Of a stretch of 64,000 bases of DNA, positions 59,580 to 64,000 are shown one piece after another. This DNA comes from Bryoerythrophyllum caledonicum (taxonomy: Eukaryota > Streptophyta > Bryopsida > Pottiales > Pottiaceae): contig OZ020517.1 of NCBI GenBank assembly GCA_963971425.1, positions 25,554,462-25,618,461 on the forward strand, written 5' to 3'. The notes beneath the pieces were generated by a model. It was given only the letters and a program-made list of their open reading frames with translations, was not told the DNA's origin and searched no databases. The position numbers and the translations under genes are program-made. Positions within the stretch are counted from its first letter, which is position 1. Each line of letters starts with the position of its first letter.

Positions 59580-61362
59580 ATGGATGAAAGGCTTTGGGGT
59601 GACCTACAAGAAGAACTAGTAGATAGGGTGTTGGCACGACTTCCCATTGACAGCTTCTTTCGTTTGCGTGTAGTGTGTAAACGATGGAATGCCATCATTT
59701 ATTCTCCTAGTTTTATATCGGATTGTTCCCAGGTCACAATTTAATCTCATAAGTTTCATTGACGTGCACTTGATCATGTCATTGCAAAATAGCACATTTT
59801 CAAAACTATATAGATGGCACACTTTTCATTTTATTTCAACGAACCATCACTCTAACTACATATAGATATTTTCAAAATTAAATTTTAAATTTTTGTTGTG
59901 ATTAGACTAGTAAAAATCATCAACATTACGTTTATAAGGTAGATGTTGATGAAGTTTCTATATTTAATATGCTCTATCCTTAATATCTCAAAACACATAA
60001 CATTTTCAACAAATCTCACAAGATAAAAAATCTTATTGAATACATTCAATATGAAATGAAAAATTTAAAGAACAAGTTTGGTTATATGTATTCATTAATA
60101 AAAAATTAATCTATGTTCATTTTAATCACTACAATAACGAAAAATATTTTCATGTTAAAGGTTTTGGGATTTTTTTTATACTGCAGGTAACATCTTCAAT
60201 AGGGCATTATTTTATCAAAGCAGATCGACGAGCCGATCGTGTACTCCTGGGATATAGTTGTGCATTATCCAAATGGCATCGAATAGCCTTTGATTTTCTT
60301 CCGATGCAAATTCAACCAGCAGCATCTGCTGCAGGTTTAGTTTGTTTGGTTGCAGATTATCGACCTTTTGCTCTTTATGTGTGTAATCCAATTACAAAAG
60401 TGGCACGACAATTGCCTCCAAGGATTTGTAAACGAAGACCTAGAATTGTATGCATGATTGTAAATAGATTGGCTCAAGGATATAAGATCATTGCGGCTGG
60501 TGGATATCGCACCGATGATGATCGTTGGACAACTGAAGTTTTTGATTCTACGACAAGTTCTTGGCGAATTTCAGGAAGTTTATTACAAGAAGAGCTTACC
60601 AAACGTGCAATTAGTTGCAGGCATGTATTACAATCTACTTGTATTTGTATTAAATGACAAGATTTTTTTTTGAAAGCATTTTATTTTGTTTTAAAAATAT
60701 GTGTTATGAATAATGAATCAAATTATTCATAACATCAACACAATATAAGTTTTATAAATTTTTGAAATTTCTTTGATTGTTACAAGTATTACTATTTTCA
60801 TTATAAACTAATATTTATCTCATTTTGCAAAACTCAATACAGGGGTTCTATATATTGTTTGACATGTGGTCCAAATAGTGGTTTGTTGGAATACAACGTT
60901 CAACATGAAGTATGGTCAAGAGTTAAGACCCAAAGAATGCCAGGAAATGTAAAATCTCGGCAATTGTTTGAGTGTAAGGGTATGATTGGGATCGTTGGAA
61001 AAGCATCAAGAAATCAAACATTAGGATTGTGTATATGGTTTTTAGACTTGAAAACAATGAAATGGGTCGAATATGGAAGAATGCCTCCAGATATGTTTGA
61101 TCGGTTGTACAAAAAATGGCCATGTGATAGCATGTATTGCGCTGGTCATGGTGATGTGATTTTTTTTACACGCTTTTATTCACCACTTGGATTGATTTTT
61201 AGCCTTTCCAAAGGACAATGGGAATGGGTACCACCATGTCCATTGCTTCGAGATGGAGCATTAAATGTTCCGCGACCAAGGAATTGGTCTGTTTTTCAAC
61301 ATGAATTGGACGGATTTTCTTTTGAACCTAGATTAGATGCTACTCCATTTTATAACAATTAA
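59580..61362 (+). CDS. F-box protein with kelch-like C-terminal region
   Basis: Three exons (59580-59732, 60187-60620, 60843-61362) give 368 residues. The F-box is near the N-terminus, about residues 6-45: LQEELVDRVLARLPIDSFFR, then LRVVCKRWNAIIYSPSF. The C-terminal part has beta-propeller-like phrases: LVADYRPFALYVCNPITK, YRTDDDRWTTEVFDSTTSSW, GSIYCLTCGPNSGLLEYNVQ and FLDLKTMKWVEYGRMP. The F-box would bind SKP1 in an SCF ubiquitin ligase while the C-terminal domain selects the target, which cannot be predicted. Intron 2 must start with GC (AG|GCATGT at 60,621) to join the frames, and it then gives ISCRGSIYCLT as in relatives. The DNA is AT-rich compared with the other host genes. Confidence 0.88.
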
Positions 61363-62725
61363 AATTATAAATGATCTAAGTGCATTTATAATCTTTGGTA
61401 AATTCTGAATGACACTTCTTCAGTCATGTTGTATGAGGTTTTTTCATCATAAAAGATTTTCAGTTTGATATCCAAAATATTATCTTTGTATAAATCCAAG
61501 ACTAAGGTGGATTAATCATTATTGAAAATATCTATGCATAGTGGTGACTATTATCAATATAAAATCTTGATGGCCATGAATATTGGAAGTCACAAAAATT
61601 ATGTTTTTCAATAAACTTTCTTTCCTCAACAAACTAATAATTGTCTTGTATTTTACACTAAGTTTTAATTTTAATTATATTATTATTATTATGAGTGATA
61701 TTTAGCCACTTCAATTACATACATCCCTAATTTCAAATAGTTAGAGAATAAGTCATGATTTATGACATTCTATTGATTATACAATATTTTATTCCTTGTA
61801 TGTGCATTATTTTTCTAGTTTTGGTATTCAATTTAATTTTTTGATTTTAGTAGCCCTTTGACAACCACTTTAGAGTATTTCTCTATTTTATCACTTTCCA
61901 AACTTTTTAAATTGATTGCAACAAACATGCATTCAACAAACATGCATTCACACATGAAGCTTTGAAAGAATGTTCATAGTATACAAAAAAAACTTATAGA
62001 GAACATGTCAAAGAGAATGCATTGATGTAGAAAACCTATCATGGTTGATGAAGGGAAAAACAAGTAGAAGAATAACTCCCGTCTCCGAAAGTGGCAGTTC
62101 ATTCATGTCTACAGGACATATGATAGTGAAGGATAAAACAGTCAAGGGTGAAACTCCTCACAACGGTTGTTGAAAATGAAAGGCACTTGGTTCGATGCCC
62201 TGGTACTCTTCATTCTCCATCAACCGTTACGAGGAGTGCTTTTATCCCTTACATTTATATTCAAAGATTACTCATTAAATTTTTAAAAAAAATCATTCAA
62301 ACTTGTATAAGTTCAAATATCAAGATATATTGAAGTAAGAAAAAAAAGTACGTCCATTCTATAATATTTTTGAATTTATGAAAGGATTAAAAATTATTCA
62401 AATATATTTAGACGGGAACCGCCATATCTGATTTATAATAAAAATCTTTCGTCCCCAAACGTTAAAGTAAAGGGGGCGAAAGGGCGAAAGTATGAATTCT
62501 CTGACCGCCGGAACACAACGAACGATATAAATGTCGTCTCGACTTCGTCGTTCTCGTTCTCGAACTCGGCGGACGTCGCCGTCATCGTCGTCCGTCGTCT
62601 TCTTCTTCGTCGCGGTGGTCTTGCACGTAGCGAAGAAGCCCTAGCAAGGAATGCACAGAGTCCCAGACACAGAGACACCCAGAAAGTGAAGCACCACGGT
62701 TTGAGCAGGCAGCGAGCGAGCAGGG
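61363..62725. other. Intergenic region and TCG-rich leader
   Basis: There is no gene from 61,363 to about 62,500. From 62,540 to 62,625 the sequence is rich in CGT/TCG/TTC triplets, probably the 5' untranslated leader of the next gene, whose composition switches sharply to GC-rich near 62,460. Confidence 0.55.
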
Positions 62726-62989
62726 ATGGGGTTTCTAATGGAGTTCGCGGAGCACTGGATCCGGCGGTCCATGGAGAACCCGGACGAGCGCGACGACAAG
62801 TTCCGCAAGCACGTGCAGACCACGCGGGAGCAGGCGGACAAGCTCAAGGCGTTGTGGGCCAACCCCGTCAAACCCTACGGCAGCTGGAACTCGAACAAGA
62901 ACAACCACAAGTTCCTGCAGGACCTCACCCTCAGCCGCATGCCTGGCCGCCAGGACCCCTACCAAGACGTCGCTGTCCCCCGCTCCTGA
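62726..62989 (+). CDS. Small conserved plant protein, probably mitochondrial complex I subunit P1 type
   Basis: A single-exon ORF of 87 residues starts MGFLMEFAEHWIRRSMENPD and ends QDVAVPRS. The start MGF(I/L)MEFAE, an ERD-x-K-x-R stretch, an ALWANPVKPYGSW block and the GRQDPYQD end match, from memory, a small plant protein found as a plant-specific subunit of respiratory complex I (Arabidopsis At1g67350, called P1). No cleavable signal is obvious. It is highly charged apart from the N-terminal helix, suggesting a peripheral accessory role. The name rests on recollection. The ORF itself is well supported by GC-rich codon use against AT-rich flanks. Confidence 0.75.
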   Translation: MGFLMEFAEHWIRRSMENPDERDDKFRKHVQTTREQADKLKALWANPVKPYGSWNSNKNNHKFLQDLTLSRMPGRQDPYQDVAVPRS

Positions 62990-64000
62990 CCTATCACACT
63001 TTAGGTATTGCTCCTCTCTCCACGGCGCATTCCATTCCAGTTTACAGATTTCTGAAATCGATAATCTCGTCGCCTTTGCCTGAAAAGGCAGAAAGGCGAT
63101 TGTTGTGCGTGTGGTTTTGAGGGCCGGAGGAGTGAATTTGTGGACAATCGTTGATCATCTGGTGTTAGGTCATGAGTGGAACACATGAAGGCCAGCTTGT
63201 TGAAGTGATGAGTGAATTATTCTGTTGTCGCTTGACATTTCACCAGAATCGGAGACGTAACTTGGCAAATTCTTTTTGCGATGTCCACCAGATTGAGATT
63301 GCAGTGCGTGCCGTTCAGAGTGAAACCACTGGTCTGCGGTGGAGATGGACTCCAGGAATGAGTGGACTCGTTAGGGTTATCTTACCTTCTTACATGTTGG
63401 TTTGCTGACGTGTATGATGATAGATGCGAATGGCCTTCGTACGTAGGGTTTATCCAGGCAGCAACACGGAGAGTCTGATCTCCGTGTCTATCATTTGCAT
63501 TCTTCATTTGCAGGCACTGATGATGCTCAGCTTCGGTTGTGCAGAGCAGTGCACATAGATGCAGGTTTTGATGACTTGTTTACGGAGAGCTGTTGTTCTT
63601 TTCCAGGTGTCGAGATGAAATATTCACATGGCGTGTTGCTCGCGTTGTCCAGCATACTTCTCAATCTTGGGAACATGATAGCGGTCATTAGCACTGCGCA
63701 ACGGCCATTGATTCGTCCGTCATTTGAAGATCTAAAGGCGGGGAATGTGGCGTGCGGGCAGCGACTGATGTGTAAGCTTATGCATATCTGTTGAAGGAAC
63801 GAGTTCATTCCAAGTAGACTGATTCAGACATCTTGAACAATTAGCAATGAGGTATAATTTTTTATCGTCGGTTCACGTCAGTTGAAATTATTTGAATTCA
63901 TAAATGCTGAGGCCTGGTCGGGGCCTAGGTTTTATCCTTTGGGTTTTTTTGGAAATACCGGTAGTACCTGTAGCATTTCCAGCTTTTTATTACGTCAAGG
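62990..64000 (+). other. 3' flank of the small gene
   Basis: No further gene is evident. A GT-AG pair from 63,005 (AG|GTATTG) to 63,513 (TTTGCAG|GC) would make a plausible intron in the 3' untranslated region. Open frames of 60-99 codons lack conserved features. Confidence 0.4.

Overview
The window is nuclear DNA of a land plant, and the style suggests a non-seed plant such as a liverwort or moss. The reasons are five intron-bearing or compact plant genes (a plastid NhaD-type antiporter, the TFIIH subunit TFB2, a 14-3-3 protein, an F-box protein and a small protein resembling a plant-specific complex I subunit), canonical GT-AG introns, plant telo-box motifs (AAACCCTAA), and long AT-rich or repeat-rich stretches full of decayed mobile elements. 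The species cannot be named from the sequence alone, and the bryophyte assignment is an inference.

Layout. Positions 1-5,168 hold no gene, only dispersed AT-rich repeats (families called R1 and R2 here). Positions 5,169-19,022 form a very large inverted-repeat structure. Two 3.8-kb arms, 5,169-8,967 and 15,224-19,022, are about 99.9% identical in opposite orientation, and each carries the same broken protein-kinase-like gene. Between them lies a 3.13-kb central segment that appears twice in direct orientation (8,874-12,006 and 12,207-15,339) around a gap of exactly 200 Ns. The simplest reading is two overlapping contig ends that were not merged, so the real locus is probably one arm-centre-arm unit of about 10.5 kb.

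Positions 19,540-31,000 are strikingly poor in G on the + strand. They contain C-rich leaders and a degraded APE-type LINE retrotransposon. Its ORF1 is at 23,942. Its ORF2 carries a 2A-type ribosome-skipping motif (GGDIETNPGP) upstream of an endonuclease domain and a reverse transcriptase with YADD, all interrupted by stops and frameshifts. Minus-strand remnants of other element genes follow (31.1-32.7 kb), then a 0.69-kb MITE-like element whose terminal repeats are themselves palindromes (33,252-33,937).

The NHD1 antiporter gene (34,664-37,742, 10 exons) comes next. After it lies a 7.1-kb Mutator-like element (38,507-45,603) with ~110-bp terminal inverted repeats and a 9-10 bp target duplication. 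It is inserted cleanly into an older R1 repeat and contains a fold-back array of ~63-bp subrepeats around a hairpin at 42,224. The right third is the gene-rich part: TFB2 (47,432-53,067, 15 exons), a 14-3-3 gene on the minus strand (55,640-56,869, 4 exons), an F-box gene (59,580-61,362, 3 exons, one GC-AG intron) and a small complex-I-subunit-like gene (62,726-62,989). The TFB2 3' end has been copied (about 420-480 bp) to just upstream of the 14-3-3 gene.

The host genes are ordinary housekeeping or regulatory genes, and nothing suggests they act together. The unusual biology lies in the mobile and inverted-repeat DNA.
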